Shown here piece after piece: positions 26,790 through 36,562 of a stretch of 64,000 nucleotides of DNA (within the stretch, counting starts at the first letter, position 1; each line of letters begins with the position of its first letter). The stretch is taken from the NCBI GenBank assembly GCA_963847965.1, contig CAWKCG010000004.1, positions 98,895 to 162,894 of the forward strand, read 5' to 3'. Both the position numbers and the translations under genes were made by a program. The notes under the pieces were generated by a model. That model saw nothing but the letters and a program-made list of their open reading frames with translations. It ran no database searches and was not told where the DNA came from. The DNA is from Palsa-504 sp963847965. GTDB taxonomy: Bacteria; Actinomycetota; Actinomycetes; Streptosporangiales; Streptosporangiaceae.

Positions 26790-27808
26790 GCAAGGGCGCC
26801 CCTGCCGCCAGCCGGATCGGCCAGCTGACCGGCCTGGCCGTCCGGGAGGCACGCGTCGTCGGCTCGCAGCACGGCTATCAGCACCTGATGATCACGCTGT
26901 CAGGCGGGCGTCGGGCGTTCGCCAAGGCGGTCCTCCCGGAAGAGCCCGCCCCGGCCAGCGCGGCCACCGGGGACGAGATAACGGCGGCGTTCGCGGCCGA
27001 GGCGAACGGCCTGCGCTGGCTCGCCGAGGCCGCCGCCGTCCCGGTGCCCGAGGTCCTGGCCGTCAGCCCGTCCGCGCTGGTCATCTCGATGATCCCGCCC
27101 GGCAGGCCCACGCCGGAGGCTGCGTTCGGGTTCGGGACGGACCTCGCCAGGCTGCACGCGGCCGGGGCGGACCGCTTCGGCGCGCCCTGGCGCGGGTTCA
27201 TCGCGAGCCTGCCCCTCGACAACGGGGTGCTAGCCCCGGGGGGACGACCCCCCGGGATCCCCCCGATCTTGGGGGGAAACCTTTCCCCCCAAACCCCCTC
27301 GGTCCCCGCGAACGGGGGGGCTCCCCACCCCTCCCTAACCCCCTCGGCCCCCTCGGCTCCGTGGGGGGAGTGGTACGCCAGCCGCAGGCTGCTGCCGTAC
27401 CTGCGCCTCGCCGTGGACGCAGGCGCGCTGCGGCCCGAGGACGCACGCCTGGTGGAGGCGGTCGCCGACCGGATCGGCTCACTGGCCGGGCCGGCCGAGC
27501 CGCCGAGCCGGATCCACGGCGACTGCTGGGCCGGGAACGTCCTGTGGTCCGGCGGGCGGGGCTGGCTCATCGACCCGGCGGCGCACGGCGGGCACCGCGA
27601 GACCGACCTGGCGATGCTGGCCCTGTTCGGCGCGCCCAGCCTGGACCGGATCATGGCCGGCTACCAGGACACGATGCCCCTGGCGGCTGGCTGGAGGTCG
27701 CGGATCCCGCTCCACCAGCTGCACCCGCTGCTCGTCCATGCGTGCCTGTTCGGCGCCTCGTACCGGGACAGCGTTTGCTCCGCCGCCCGCGCCGCGCTGG
27801 CGGGCTGA
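26786..27808 (+). CDS. Fructosamine kinase family protein with an inserted low-complexity segment
   Basis: A ketoamine/fructosamine-3-kinase-like protein (APH fold) that would repair glycated proteins or metabolites. It shows catalytic loop HGDCWAGNVLW (Asp as base) and DPAAHGGHRETDLAML metal-binding segment. The GTG start overlaps the phosphatase stop. Between the conserved PLDNG and WGEWYASRRLLPYL blocks lies a Gly/Pro/Ser-rich stretch of about 45 residues with no counterpart in the family. It is encoded by the C-tract/G-tract palindromic DNA at 27228-27366. The insert keeps the frame, so the protein may still fold with an exposed loop. Confidence 0.85.
   Translation: MSKGAPAASRIGQLTGLAVREARVVGSQHGYQHLMITLSGGRRAFAKAVLPEEPAPASAATGDEITAAFAAEANGLRWLAEAAAVPVPEVLAVSPSALVISMIPPGRPTPEAAFGFGTDLARLHAAGADRFGAPWRGFIASLPLDNGVLAPGGRPPGIPPILGGNLSPQTPSVPANGGAPHPSLTPSAPSAPWGEWYASRRLLPYLRLAVDAGALRPEDARLVEAVADRIGSLAGPAEPPSRIHGDCWAGNVLWSGGRGWLIDPAAHGGHRETDLAMLALFGAPSLDRIMAGYQDTMPLAAGWRSRIPLHQLHPLLVHACLFGASYRDSVCSAARAALAG
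27228..27366. repeat. Palindromic C-tract/G-tract element inserted inside a coding region
   Basis: It contains a perfect 8-bp hairpin CCGGGGGG-ACGA-CCCCCCGG (27236-27255), a second C6/G6 pair (27259-27264 and 27271-27276) and further C6 and G7 runs. The composition is unlike coding DNA on either side. It resembles dispersed REP/MITE-like elements of high-GC actinomycetes. It sits in frame in the fructosamine-kinase-like gene. Confidence 0.65.
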
Positions 27809-27839
27809 CCCCGGCGGCCGGTAAGGCCGGTCAAGCCGG

Positions 27840-29537
27840 TCAGGCCAGGTGCGGCTGGTCGGCCTGGGTCTCCGCCGCGTCGGGCTCGTCGTCCGGGTGC
27901 TGGCTGCCCAGCGCCTCGGGGGCGAGCGGCAGCGCGATCCGGAACGTCGCGCCCTGCCCTCTGGTCGTGGTCACCGAGGCGACGCCGCCCTGGGCGGTCA
28001 CCAGCGCGTCCACGATCGCCAGGCCGAGTCCGCTGCCGCCGGTGCCGCGTGTCCTGGCCTGGTCGGCGCGGTAGAACCGCTCGAACACCCGGCTGGCCTG
28101 CTCCGGCGTCATCCCCGGCCCGTGGTCGATCACCTCGAGGATCACGGCCGGCGTCCGATCGTTGACCCGCGGGTCGAGAACCCCGGAGCTGATCGACACC
28201 CGGATCGGGCTCCCGTCCGGGGTGTGCGTCAGCGCGTTGCTCATCAGGTTCCCGATGACCTGCCGCAGCTTCGGCTCGTCCCCGATGACCAGGAACGCCG
28301 CGCCCGGCTGGACCGACAGGTCGATATCTCGGGCCGGCGCCAGCAGCCGCGCATCGCCCACCGCGTCGGCGGCCAGCGTGAGCAGGTCGACCGGCTGCCG
28401 GGCCAGCGGCCGCTGCTGGTCGAGCCGGGCCAGCAGCAGCAGGTCCTCGACGAGCAGCCCCATCCGGGCGGCTTCCTTTTCCACCCGCCGCATGATCCTC
28501 TCCAGGTCATCGGGCGTGAGCCCGGCCGGATCGCCGGTCGCCTCCCCGTTACCGTCGTCCCGGACCAGGCCGCCGCGCTGCCGGTAATACTCGGCGAAGC
28601 CCCGGATGGCGGTCAGCGGCGTACGCAGCTCGTGGCTGGCGTCCGCGATGAACCGGCGCATCCGTTCCTCTGACTGGTGCGCCGCCTGCTCGGATTCCTC
28701 CTGCGCGTGGAAGGCGGTCTCGATCTGGCTCAGCATGATGTTGAGTGACCGGCCGAGGCTGCCGATCTCGGTGCCCGGGTCCCGTTCGGGCACCCGCCGG
28801 TTCAGGTGCCCGGCCGCGATCTCTCCCGCGGTCTCCTCGATGTCCACCAGCGGCCGCAGGCTGGTCCGCACCACCCCGACGATGGCCATCGCCAGGATGC
28901 ACACGATGATGACGCCTATGATCAGGGCCCTGGCGGCCAGGCCATCGATCGTCGCGTTGATGTCGCCGAGGTTGGCGCCCACGATCAGCGTTCCCGTAAC
29001 CTGCTCGGTGCCGCCCGTGCTGAGCGCCAGCTGGTACTGGACGGGCTCCGCGATCACCCGCCACGTGTCGTCGCCGGACTCGGCTGGGACCGTGACGAGC
29101 TTTCCGCTGTGCACGATGGCCCAGAGCTGGTTCGTGGGCACCTCAGGGACCGACTGCAGCTGGTTGTACCCGCCGTAGGGGAGGCCGCCTTGCGATCCGT
29201 ACGGGGCAAGCGTGGTGCCCGGCTCCTGGACCCCGGCCACCATGTTGTTGCTGCCGCGCACCGGAAAGGCTGTCCCAGGCGTCAACGTGTCCACCTGGCC
29301 GCTGGTGTTCAGGGTGGTGTAGACGTTCTGCAGATTGCCGTCATCCTGCGAGGTCAGGTAGGACCGTAGCAGCCAGACGCTGCTGATGCTGATGGCCGCG
29401 ACCGCGACGATGACCAGCGCGAGCAGCCCGGTGATCAGCTTGGTCCGCAGCGACGTGCGGTCGGACAGGTCGCGCAGGGCCTGCCACGACCGTTCCGCCC
29501 AGTGGCCTGCCTGGCGGTCTGCCTTGTCAGCTGCCAT
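27840..29537 (-). CDS. OmpR-system sensor histidine kinase (TcrS/MprB-like)
   Basis: The 565-residue membrane kinase has a first TM segment at about residues 32-55 (LITGLLALVIVAVAAISIS), an extracellular sensor region of about 150 residues, and a second TM (ALIIGVIIVCILAMAIVGVV). HAMP follows, then HisKA with ASHELRTPLTAI (phospho-acceptor His) and an ATPase domain with NLMSNALTHT (N box), DHGPGMTP (G1) and GTGGSGLGLAI (G2). ATG 29537 is chosen because it lies 15 nt after the response regulator stop and precedes the first TM by a normal cytosolic leader. It forms an operon with the regulator. The signal is unknown. Confidence 0.92.
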   Translation of the reverse strand: MAADKADRQAGHWAERSWQALRDLSDRTSLRTKLITGLLALVIVAVAAISISSVWLLRSYLTSQDDGNLQNVYTTLNTSGQVDTLTPGTAFPVRGSNNMVAGVQEPGTTLAPYGSQGGLPYGGYNQLQSVPEVPTNQLWAIVHSGKLVTVPAESGDDTWRVIAEPVQYQLALSTGGTEQVTGTLIVGANLGDINATIDGLAARALIIGVIIVCILAMAIVGVVRTSLRPLVDIEETAGEIAAGHLNRRVPERDPGTEIGSLGRSLNIMLSQIETAFHAQEESEQAAHQSEERMRRFIADASHELRTPLTAIRGFAEYYRQRGGLVRDDGNGEATGDPAGLTPDDLERIMRRVEKEAARMGLLVEDLLLLARLDQQRPLARQPVDLLTLAADAVGDARLLAPARDIDLSVQPGAAFLVIGDEPKLRQVIGNLMSNALTHTPDGSPIRVSISSGVLDPRVNDRTPAVILEVIDHGPGMTPEQASRVFERFYRADQARTRGTGGSGLGLAIVDALVTAQGGVASVTTTRGQGATFRIALPLAPEALGSQHPDDEPDAAETQADQPHLA

Positions 29538-29551
29538 AACCGGACGCACGC

Positions 29552-30280
29552 CTAGGAAGAGGGGAGCCGCAGCACATAGCCGACCCCACGCAGGGTGTGG
29601 ATCAGCCGCGGCTCCTTGGTGTCGACCTTGCGCCGCAGCACGGATACGTACGATTCCACGATCCCGGTATCGCCGCGGAAGTCGTAGTCCCAGACGTGGT
29701 CCAGGATCTGCATCTTCGACAGCACGCGGTTGGCGTTGCTCATGAAGTACCTGAGCAGCTTGAACTCGGTGGGGGAGAGTTGGATCTGCTCCCCGCCCCG
29801 CCACACCTCGTGGCTCTCCTCGTCAAGCTCAAGATCCGCGAACGTGAGCCTGGGCGTCGGCTCGGCGCCGTCGCCCCTGGTCCGGCGCAGGACCGCCCGG
29901 ATCCGCGCGATGACCTCTTCCAGGCTGAACGGCTTGGTGACGTAGTCGTCGCCACCGAGGGTGAGCCCGCGGATCTTGTCCTCGGTGGCGTCGCGAGCGG
30001 TCAGGAAGACGACCGGAATTCGGGCGCCGCCCCCGCGAAGGCGCCTGATGACGTCGAACCCGTCCATGTCCGGCAGCATCACGTCGAGCACGATGAGGTC
30101 CGGACGGTGGCGCTGAGCGGCCTGCACCGCCTCGGTTCCGGCTGCCGCCGTGACGACGTCGAAACCTGCGTAGCGCAGGCTGGCGGAAAGCAACTCAAGG
30201 ATGTTCGGCTCGTCTTCGACGACGAGCAGCCTCGCATCCGGTCGCTGCCGCGCATCGGTCAGCGTGTCCATGCTGTGCAT
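29552..30280 (-). CDS. OmpR/PhoB-family response regulator
   Basis: The 242-residue protein has a receiver domain (LLVVEDEPNILELL, phospho-acceptor Asp in LIVLDVMLPDMDGFDV, Thr in FLTARD, Lys in VTKPFS) and a winged-helix C-terminal domain (LSPTEFKLLRYFMSNANRVLSK, then YVSVLRRKVD and IHTLRGVGYVLR). It precedes its kinase by 15 nt. ATG 30280 or 30271 are both possible; 30280 has a GGCGGGTG site close upstream. It resembles TcrX/MprA-type regulators of actinomycetes. Confidence 0.93.
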   Translation of the reverse strand: MHSMDTLTDARQRPDARLLVVEDEPNILELLSASLRYAGFDVVTAAAGTEAVQAAQRHRPDLIVLDVMLPDMDGFDVIRRLRGGGARIPVVFLTARDATEDKIRGLTLGGDDYVTKPFSLEEVIARIRAVLRRTRGDGAEPTPRLTFADLELDEESHEVWRGGEQIQLSPTEFKLLRYFMSNANRVLSKMQILDHVWDYDFRGDTGIVESYVSVLRRKVDTKEPRLIHTLRGVGYVLRLPSS

Positions 30281-30414
30281 TGTCACCCGCCACGCTGAGG
30301 ATAACCTGAACGCCCGCTGGAGATGGCCTTCGGCCACTGCGTGAGGCAACCCGGCCACAACGGGCACAGCCTCCGGCCGGCACGGCCAGCCGCCTTCCGC
30401 CGCCGCGGGCGGCG

Positions 30415-30684
30415 TCACGGGTGGGCGTGATTCCTGACGGCGCGCCAGTAGGCGATGGCGGCGGGACGCGAGCCGACGCCGAGCTTGGAGTAGATCCGCC
30501 TGACGTGGTTCTTCACGGTCTTCTCCGCGAGGAACAAGCGTGCGGCGATTTCGCCGTTGGTCTGCCCGTCCGCGATGAGCGACATGACTTCCGCCTCGCG
30601 CGCTGACAGCCCGGCCGCGGCCCGGGTGCCGTTGAGCGTGAAGCCCTCACCTGCGTCCGGTCCAGGATCCTCCCGGTCGCCCAT
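30415..30684 (-). CDS. Stand-alone LuxR-type HTH protein
   Basis: The 89-residue protein is nearly all LuxR/GerE helix-turn-helix (LSAREAEVMSLIADGQTNGEIAARLFLAEKTVKNHVRRIYSKLG) with no receiver domain. GGAGG stands in front of the ATG. The recognition helix EKTVKNHVRRI is close to that of the DevR-like protein encoded at 36563-37270 (EKTVKNYVSALFAKLG). It might therefore bind related DNA sites, but this is inference. It may be a free-standing modulator. Confidence 0.82.
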   Translation of the reverse strand: MGDREDPGPDAGEGFTLNGTRAAAGLSAREAEVMSLIADGQTNGEIAARLFLAEKTVKNHVRRIYSKLGVGSRPAAIAYWRAVRNHAHP

Positions 30685-30902
30685 GTGACCTCCGGCTACG
30701 GGCGGTACCGCCGCGTCTCTCCTGTGAAGGGGTTCATGTGCGCAAAACACATAAACCGGCGTGGATGCCTTAATGGTGACTCTTACCCACGCCGGCCGAC
30801 GGGCATGCCCGCCCAGCCCGGAATTGGCGCTACGGCACCCCGGACGTATCGCCCGACCTGCGGGAACCCGCAGGGCGTCGTGGTCCCCCGATACTGGAGC
30901 CC

Positions 30903-33227
30903 ATGAGTGATCCTGCAGGACCCGTGGCGAGGACGATCCCGTTCAATACCGGCTGGCTCTTCGGCGCCGCTTCGCCGGGCAGCAGCGAGCCCGGTTTCGA
31001 CGACAGCGCCTTCGCGTCCGTGACGCTGCCGCACACCGTGACGCCCCTGTCCTGGCAGAACTGGGACCCGTCCGCCTGGGAGCAGACCTGGGTGTACCGG
31101 AAGCACTTCGACGCGCCGGCCGACCTGGACGGCCTGCGCGTGTTCCTCGACTTCGACGCCGCCATGACCGGCGCCACGGTCACGCTGAACGGCACCGACG
31201 TCGCCGAACACCTCGGCGGTTACCTCCCCTTCAGCGCCGAGATCACCGGAGCGCTGCAGCCGGGCGGGAACGTGCTGGCGGTGCGGCTGGATTCCACCTT
31301 CAACCTCAACGTGCCACCGGACCGGCCCGCCCCCCAGCCCACCACGTCGGTGGACTACTGGCAGCCGGGCGGCATCTACCGCGAGGTCAGGCTGCGCGCC
31401 GTGCCGCAGTCTTTCCTGGCCGACGTGTTCGCCAAGCCGGTCAACGTCCTGGACGCCTCCGCCAGGCAGGTCGTGGTAGAGGTCACGGTCGACGCCGCCG
31501 CGGCGACCGCCCAGGGGACCGTCCAGGTCAGGACCGAGCTCCTCGACGAGGACCGCCCGATCGCGTCCAGCCAGGTACCCCTGGCCATCACCCAGGCAGG
31601 CCAGGTGACGGTGACCGCAACGCTGTCCGGGCTTGGCGGCATTGCGCTGTGGGACACCGACCACCCCAAGCTGTATCACGTGGTCGCGACGCTGCTGGTC
31701 GACGGCCGCCCGCTGCACCGCTACCGGGTGCGGACCGGCTTCCGCGAGGCCACGTTCACCCTCGACGGGTTCTACCTGAACGGCCGGAAGGTCAAGCTGT
31801 TCGGGGTCAACCGGCACCAGTTCTACCCCTTCGCAGGCGGCGCGATGCCCGCCCGCGTGCAGGCCAGGGACGCCAGGATCATCCGGCGCGAGCTGAACTG
31901 CACCATGGTCCGCTGCGCGCACTACCCGCAGTCGGGGGACTTCTACGACGCCTGCAACGAGGTCGGCCTCATGGCCTGGGAGGAGGCCCCGGGCTGGGGC
32001 TACCTCGGCGACGACGCCTGGCTCGCGCTCGCATACCGCGACGTCGGGCAGATGATCGTCAGGGACCGGAACCACCCGTCGATCATCATCTGGGGTGCCC
32101 GGCTCAACGAGACCCCGAACAACGTCGCCTTCTACACCAGCACGAACGAACTCGCCCACGCCCTCGACGACTCGCGCCCGACGACGGGCGCCATGCCCGG
32201 GATGCGCGACACCCTGGACTTCGAGCAGGACGTCTTCGGCGAGGACGACTACTCCTCCGTCAAAGACGCGACGGGTACCAAGCACCCGACGCTCCAGCCG
32301 CCGGTCAACGCGGCGGGCAAGCCGTACCTGGTCAGCGAGGCCGTCGGCACCCTGTCCGGGCCGGCCATCTACTACCGCCGCACCGACCCGCAGGCCGTCC
32401 AGCAGGGGCAGGCGACGGCCCACGCGCGGGTGCACGACCTGGCCGCCTCCGACGACCGCTACTGCGGCCTGCTCGCCTGGACCGGGATCGACTACCCCTC
32501 CGGCAGCGGTAACCAGTTCCAGGGCGTGAAGTACACCGGCGTCGTCGACCTGTTCCGCGTCCCGAAGCCCGGCGCCGCCATCTACCAGGCCCAGGCCGAT
32601 CCGCGGATCACCCCGGTCATCGCGCCCGCGTTCTACTGGGACTTCGGCCCGGTCTCGCCGATCACCAGCCTGCCTGGCGCCATGATCTGCGCCAACCTGG
32701 ACCGCCTCGAGGTCTACGTCGCCGGCGAGCATTTCGCGACCCTCACCCCCGACGCCGCCGGCTACCCGAACCTCCCGTACCCGCCCTCGTTCGCCGACTT
32801 CAGCGCGGTCGACGGCTCGTCCCTGCCCGACCTGCGCATCGACGGCTACCTGGGTTCCCAAAGGGTCGCCTCGCGCTCGTTCTCCTCCGACCCGTCCGGC
32901 GACGCGCTGTGGCTGGCCGCCGACGACGCCGAGATCGACGGCGACGGCGTGGACGCCACCCGCCTGGCGTTCCGCGCGGTGGACCGCTACGGCGCGCCCC
33001 GTCCCTACGTGACCGGCGAGGTTACCCTCCAAATCCAGGGCCCGGCCGTCCTCATCGGCGACAACCCGTTCGACTTCGCCTCCGCGGGCGGCGTCGGCGC
33101 CGCCTGGCTGCGCTCGCTCCCCGCCTCTGCCGGTCTAGTCACCGTCACTGCCAGCCACCCCACCCTAGGGACTGCCCCAGTGACCGTCCAGGTCCATGCG
33201 CACCCCAGACAGGAGAACCGCCCATGA
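30903..33227 (+). CDS. Glycoside hydrolase family 2 (beta-galactosidase/glucuronidase-like)
   Basis: The 774-residue protein has an N-terminal jelly-roll sugar-binding domain (TLPHTVTPLSWQNW, WVYRKHF, VDYWQPGGIYREV), an immunoglobulin-like domain, and a TIM barrel starting FYLNGRKVKLFGVNRHQFYP. Glu403 in ARLNETPN is the expected acid/base and Glu479 in LVSEAVG the nucleophile. A C-terminal DUF4982/Ig-like part follows. No signal peptide is seen, so it is probably cytosolic. The dienelactone-hydrolase gene overlaps its end by 4 nt. The substrate is uncertain within GH2. Confidence 0.9.
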   Translation: MSDPAGPVARTIPFNTGWLFGAASPGSSEPGFDDSAFASVTLPHTVTPLSWQNWDPSAWEQTWVYRKHFDAPADLDGLRVFLDFDAAMTGATVTLNGTDVAEHLGGYLPFSAEITGALQPGGNVLAVRLDSTFNLNVPPDRPAPQPTTSVDYWQPGGIYREVRLRAVPQSFLADVFAKPVNVLDASARQVVVEVTVDAAAATAQGTVQVRTELLDEDRPIASSQVPLAITQAGQVTVTATLSGLGGIALWDTDHPKLYHVVATLLVDGRPLHRYRVRTGFREATFTLDGFYLNGRKVKLFGVNRHQFYPFAGGAMPARVQARDARIIRRELNCTMVRCAHYPQSGDFYDACNEVGLMAWEEAPGWGYLGDDAWLALAYRDVGQMIVRDRNHPSIIIWGARLNETPNNVAFYTSTNELAHALDDSRPTTGAMPGMRDTLDFEQDVFGEDDYSSVKDATGTKHPTLQPPVNAAGKPYLVSEAVGTLSGPAIYYRRTDPQAVQQGQATAHARVHDLAASDDRYCGLLAWTGIDYPSGSGNQFQGVKYTGVVDLFRVPKPGAAIYQAQADPRITPVIAPAFYWDFGPVSPITSLPGAMICANLDRLEVYVAGEHFATLTPDAAGYPNLPYPPSFADFSAVDGSSLPDLRIDGYLGSQRVASRSFSSDPSGDALWLAADDAEIDGDGVDATRLAFRAVDRYGAPRPYVTGEVTLQIQGPAVLIGDNPFDFASAGGVGAAWLRSLPASAGLVTVTASHPTLGTAPVTVQVHAHPRQENRP

Positions 33228-33976
33228 CCATCGCGACCCGGATCGTGAACTACGACGACCAGAAGACCGCCCTGACCGGCTTCCTGGCCTGGGACGAAAC
33301 GGCGGACCATAAGCTCCCCGGGCTGCTGCTGGTCCACGGCGCCGGGGGCCTGGACGACCACCCGAAAGGCCAGGCCCAGCGGTACGCTGCGCTCGGCTAC
33401 GTGGTGCTCGCGTGTGACATGTTCGGCGAGGATGTCACCGGGAACCGCGAGCGCGCCATGGCGCTCCTGACCGCCCTGCGCGACGATCCTCCGACGATGG
33501 TGCGGCGGGCGCAGGCCGGGTTGGCGGCGCTGGCCAGCTGTCCCGAGGTCGATGGCCGTCTCGCCGCCGTGGGCTTCTGCTTCGGCGGCACGACCGTTCT
33601 CACCCTCGCCCGCTCCGGAGCAGACCTGGCCGGCGTGGTCAGCATGCACGGCAGCCTCCGCACGCCGAGGCCCGCCGAACCCGGCGCCGTCAAGGCCAAA
33701 GTGCTCGCGTGTCACGGCGCGCTGGACCCGTTCGTGCCGCTGGCGGACGTCACCAGCTTCGCCGAGGAGATGAACCACGCCCAGGCCGACTGGCAGCTCA
33801 TCATGTACGGCGGCGCGGTGCACGGCTTCACCCACGAGCACGCCGTCCCAGGCATCACGCCCGGAGTCGCCTACGACCCGCTCGCCGACCAGCGTTCGTT
33901 CGAAGCCGCCGGTACCTTCCTGACCGAGTCTCTAGCCTGTTCCCCTGCGTTATCGCGCCCGCATCAGCTTCGATGA
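33224..33976 (+). CDS. Dienelactone hydrolase family protein
   Basis: The alpha/beta hydrolase has LLLVHGAGGLDDHPKGQAQRYA, the cysteine nucleophile elbow GFCFGGTTVL, the acid Asp in HGALDPFVPL and the His in AVHGFTHEHA. That is the Cys-Asp-His triad of the dienelactone hydrolase family. The last 15 or so residues (after FLTESL) do not look native; the frame runs into a SnoaL-like remnant, suggesting that the natural stop was lost in a deletion. It is coupled to the GH2 gene (ATGA). Confidence 0.87.
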   Translation: MTIATRIVNYDDQKTALTGFLAWDETADHKLPGLLLVHGAGGLDDHPKGQAQRYAALGYVVLACDMFGEDVTGNRERAMALLTALRDDPPTMVRRAQAGLAALASCPEVDGRLAAVGFCFGGTTVLTLARSGADLAGVVSMHGSLRTPRPAEPGAVKAKVLACHGALDPFVPLADVTSFAEEMNHAQADWQLIMYGGAVHGFTHEHAVPGITPGVAYDPLADQRSFEAAGTFLTESLACSPALSRPHQLR

Positions 33977-34079
33977 CGGCCCCGGCTTCACCTGCTGGCA
34001 TACCGACTGCTACCGGCACCAGGACGGCCGCTGGCAAGTGGTCTGGTCCCAGGCCACGCAGATCATCGCGCCGGCGTGA
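33948..34079 (+). pseudogene. C-terminal remnant of a SnoaL/DUF4440-like protein
   Basis: In a frame different from the dienelactone hydrolase gene, 43 codons read GPGFTCWHTDCYRHQDGRWQ and VVWSQATQIIAPA-stop. This matches the last strands of NTF2-like (ketosteroid isomerase/DUF4440) proteins. The N-terminal two thirds are missing. The following gap to 34180 contains nothing else recognisable. Confidence 0.6.
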
Positions 34080-34180
34080 CTGGCGTCGGCCGAATATCCA
34101 CCGGAGGCAGGGCTAAACGCTGGGGCCGTAACCCGGATGCGCCCCCGTGGTCCGGTCGGGCAAGGAGGAACGCCCTGTGG

Positions 34181-36233
34181 TCATTCGCTGATCTGCCGCT
34201 CGTCTCTTTCCCGGACACCGCGTCGGGTGACGCGTTGCAGGTATTCCGCGCGGTTGAGGGGGTTGTCGTCGGTTCGCGGCCGGGTCGGGACCGGGCCCCG
34301 GACCGGCTCGTAGTGGTCGAAGGATGATTCCATGACGCCTTCGCCCCGGGTGAGCGGCGGGATCTGCTGCCGAAGCTCGTGCACCCTGGTCACCGGGATG
34401 TCTCCCTCCAGGGTGCACCAGGAGTCCTCGGTGGCCGCTACGGCGGGGACCGCGTGCAGCCTGGCGAGGACCGGCAGCAGGCTGTTGAGCGTGTCGGCCG
34501 GGGTCTCGAGGCGGAAGCGGTGGACCGGCTCGCAGACCACCGTGCCGGCCCGCTTCAGCGCCTCCATGACCACCAGCGGGGTGAGCTTGCGGAAGTCCTG
34601 CGGACCGCTGAGCGGCCCGCGGGTCGACGGAGGCCCGTCGGGCACGCTGTACTGGGACCGGATCAGCGACACCGTGCAGTCGGTGACGAGCCAGCCGTAA
34701 AGCCCCTGCCGCAGCGTTTCGGTGATGTACTGCTCCATGGCGGCGGCGAAGTTTTCCATGTTCTTGTAGATGTAAAGCGGAACGGACTGGTGGCTGACCT
34801 CGAGCCGGAACGCGGTGCCCGTGCCCGGCGGGGCGGGGTCGATGCGGATCCCCAGCGTGGCGAGGAACGGGTTCCCCGGCGCGTACAGGATTTCCTCGGC
34901 CGTGCCGGTGCGGACGGGCCGTTCGATGCAGATCGGTGTCGTGTCCCTGAAGCCGATCTCGATCCCGTACTCGGTGGCCAGGGTGGCCTCGATCACCTGT
35001 TTCTGGACCTCGCCGTACAGGGAGACGTAGATTTCCTGCCGGATGTCGTCCTGGCGGACGTTGATGAGCGGGTCCTGCTCGGCCAACTCGGTTATGGCGG
35101 CGTGCAGCCGCGGCTTGTCGCCTGGGCGGCGCGCCACGATGGCGGTCTCCAGCGTCGGCGGCGCGAAGAAATGCTGGTCCGCGCCGTCCCGGGCGGTCCC
35201 GATCATGTCGCCGATCTGGATTTCCGCCAGACCCGACAGCCTGGCGATCTGGCCGGCGGCCACCTCGCCGCGGCGTACCGCGGCGCCGTCGGCGAAGACG
35301 CTTATTGCTGTTACCTTGCCCTCGCGGTCGCGGCCGAACCGCACGCGGTCCCGGGTCGCGATCGTGCCGGAGAACATGCGGACATAAGCGATCTTGTCAC
35401 CGGCGCCCCCGCGTCCGACCTTGAACACACGGCCCGAGACCGGGCCGCTGACGTCCTGTCCCGCCGCGGGCAGCAGGCCGGTGAGCTCATGCAGCAGCAC
35501 CTCAACGCCCGCGCCGGTGATGGCCGACCCGAAGTACACCGGGTGCACCAGCGTTTCCCTGACTTGCCCGGCCAGCTTCTCGCGCAGCCAGTCGCGCGGC
35601 ATCGCCTCCTCCGCCTGGTCGTCGAGGTAGGCAGTGAGGATTGCGTCGTCGTGCTCGGCCAGCAGTTCGGCGAGCCGCGAACCGCCCGCCTGGGCAGCCG
35701 TGCTGTCCCGGATGACGGAGGCCTCGCGTGTTCCCAGTCCGCTCACCGCGTCCATCGCGATGATCGCAGGCGTCAGGCGTTCGGCGATATCGGTCAAGCA
35801 CGCGATCGTAGCCCGCGCCGCGGCGGTCGATCTTGTTGACGAAGAACAGCGTCGGTACGCGCAGGCGCTGCAGGGCACGCCACAGGATGCGCGTCTGCGG
35901 CTGGACGCCCTCGACCGCCGAGACCACCAGCACGGCACCGTCCAGCACGCTCAGCGCGCGCTCCACCTCGGCCACGAAATCCGGGTGGCCGGGCGTGTCG
36001 ATCAAGTTGACCGTGGCGTCATCGACGGTGAACGAGACGACGGCAGACTTGATCGTGATCCCGCGCTGACGCTCCAGCTCCAGCGAATCGGTCTGCGTCG
36101 TGCCCTCATCGACGCTGCCGGGCTCGTCGATGACACCAGCGCTGTAGAGCAGCCGCTCCGTCAGCGTTGTCTTGCCGGCGTCAACATGTGCGAGGATCCC
36201 CAGATTCAGTATTCCGCGAGGCACACGCCACAT
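34181..36233 (-). CDS. Ribosomal protection GTPase, TetM/OtrA-like (frameshifted)
   Basis: An EF-G-like translational GTPase of the tetracycline ribosomal protection group, about 683 residues once one extra base at about 35794-35798 is removed. G motifs are G1 AHVDAGKTTL, G2 RGITI, G3 DTPGHPDF and G4 VNKIDR. After the shift the frame continues with DIAERLTPAIIAMD, domain II (RVFKVGRGGAGDKIAYVR), domain III/IV and the C-terminal domain (PLVVMEALKRAGTVVCEP). It could give tetracycline resistance or act in translation under stress. It is divergent from the DevR-like gene. As written, two frames overlap (35502-36233 and 34181-35938). Confidence 0.85.
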
Positions 36234-36453
36234 CCTCCGAATAGGCCCACAGACGCTTTTCGATTGACATGGACGCTCCTCGCATCACTGACTCCTCGGA
36301 TCCTGTACTAACCGGCTGCTACGCCACGCATTGTCGTATGCCGCCAGCCAGGACGCTAATGATTTTCGGCCGCCCGGTCCTAACCGCTGGCGGGTACGGC
36401 ATCCCTCAGCAGACACGCCTCGGCCACGAGAAGGGCCGTCTGGACTGCGCGCG

Positions 36454-36469
36454 AGGGACCTTGGTCCTT
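36454..36469. promoter_or_regulatory. DosR-like box upstream of devR-like gene
   Basis: AGGGACCTTGGTCCTT carries the near-perfect palindrome AGGACC/GGTCCT type arms and lies 93 nt before the regulator's GTG, in the 329-nt gap after the divergent GTPase gene. It resembles the mycobacterial DosR consensus (TTSGGGACTWWAGTCCCSAA), with C:G in place of T:A at the sixth arm position. It suggests autoregulation. Confidence 0.7.
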
Positions 36470-36562
36470 ACCTTTAGTCTGGTCGAGGGGCCTACAGTTG
36501 ACAGCACTGACAAGCCCTTTTCAGGCGTAGTCTTCCGGCTCGTGCGAACGTCAGGAGTGACA

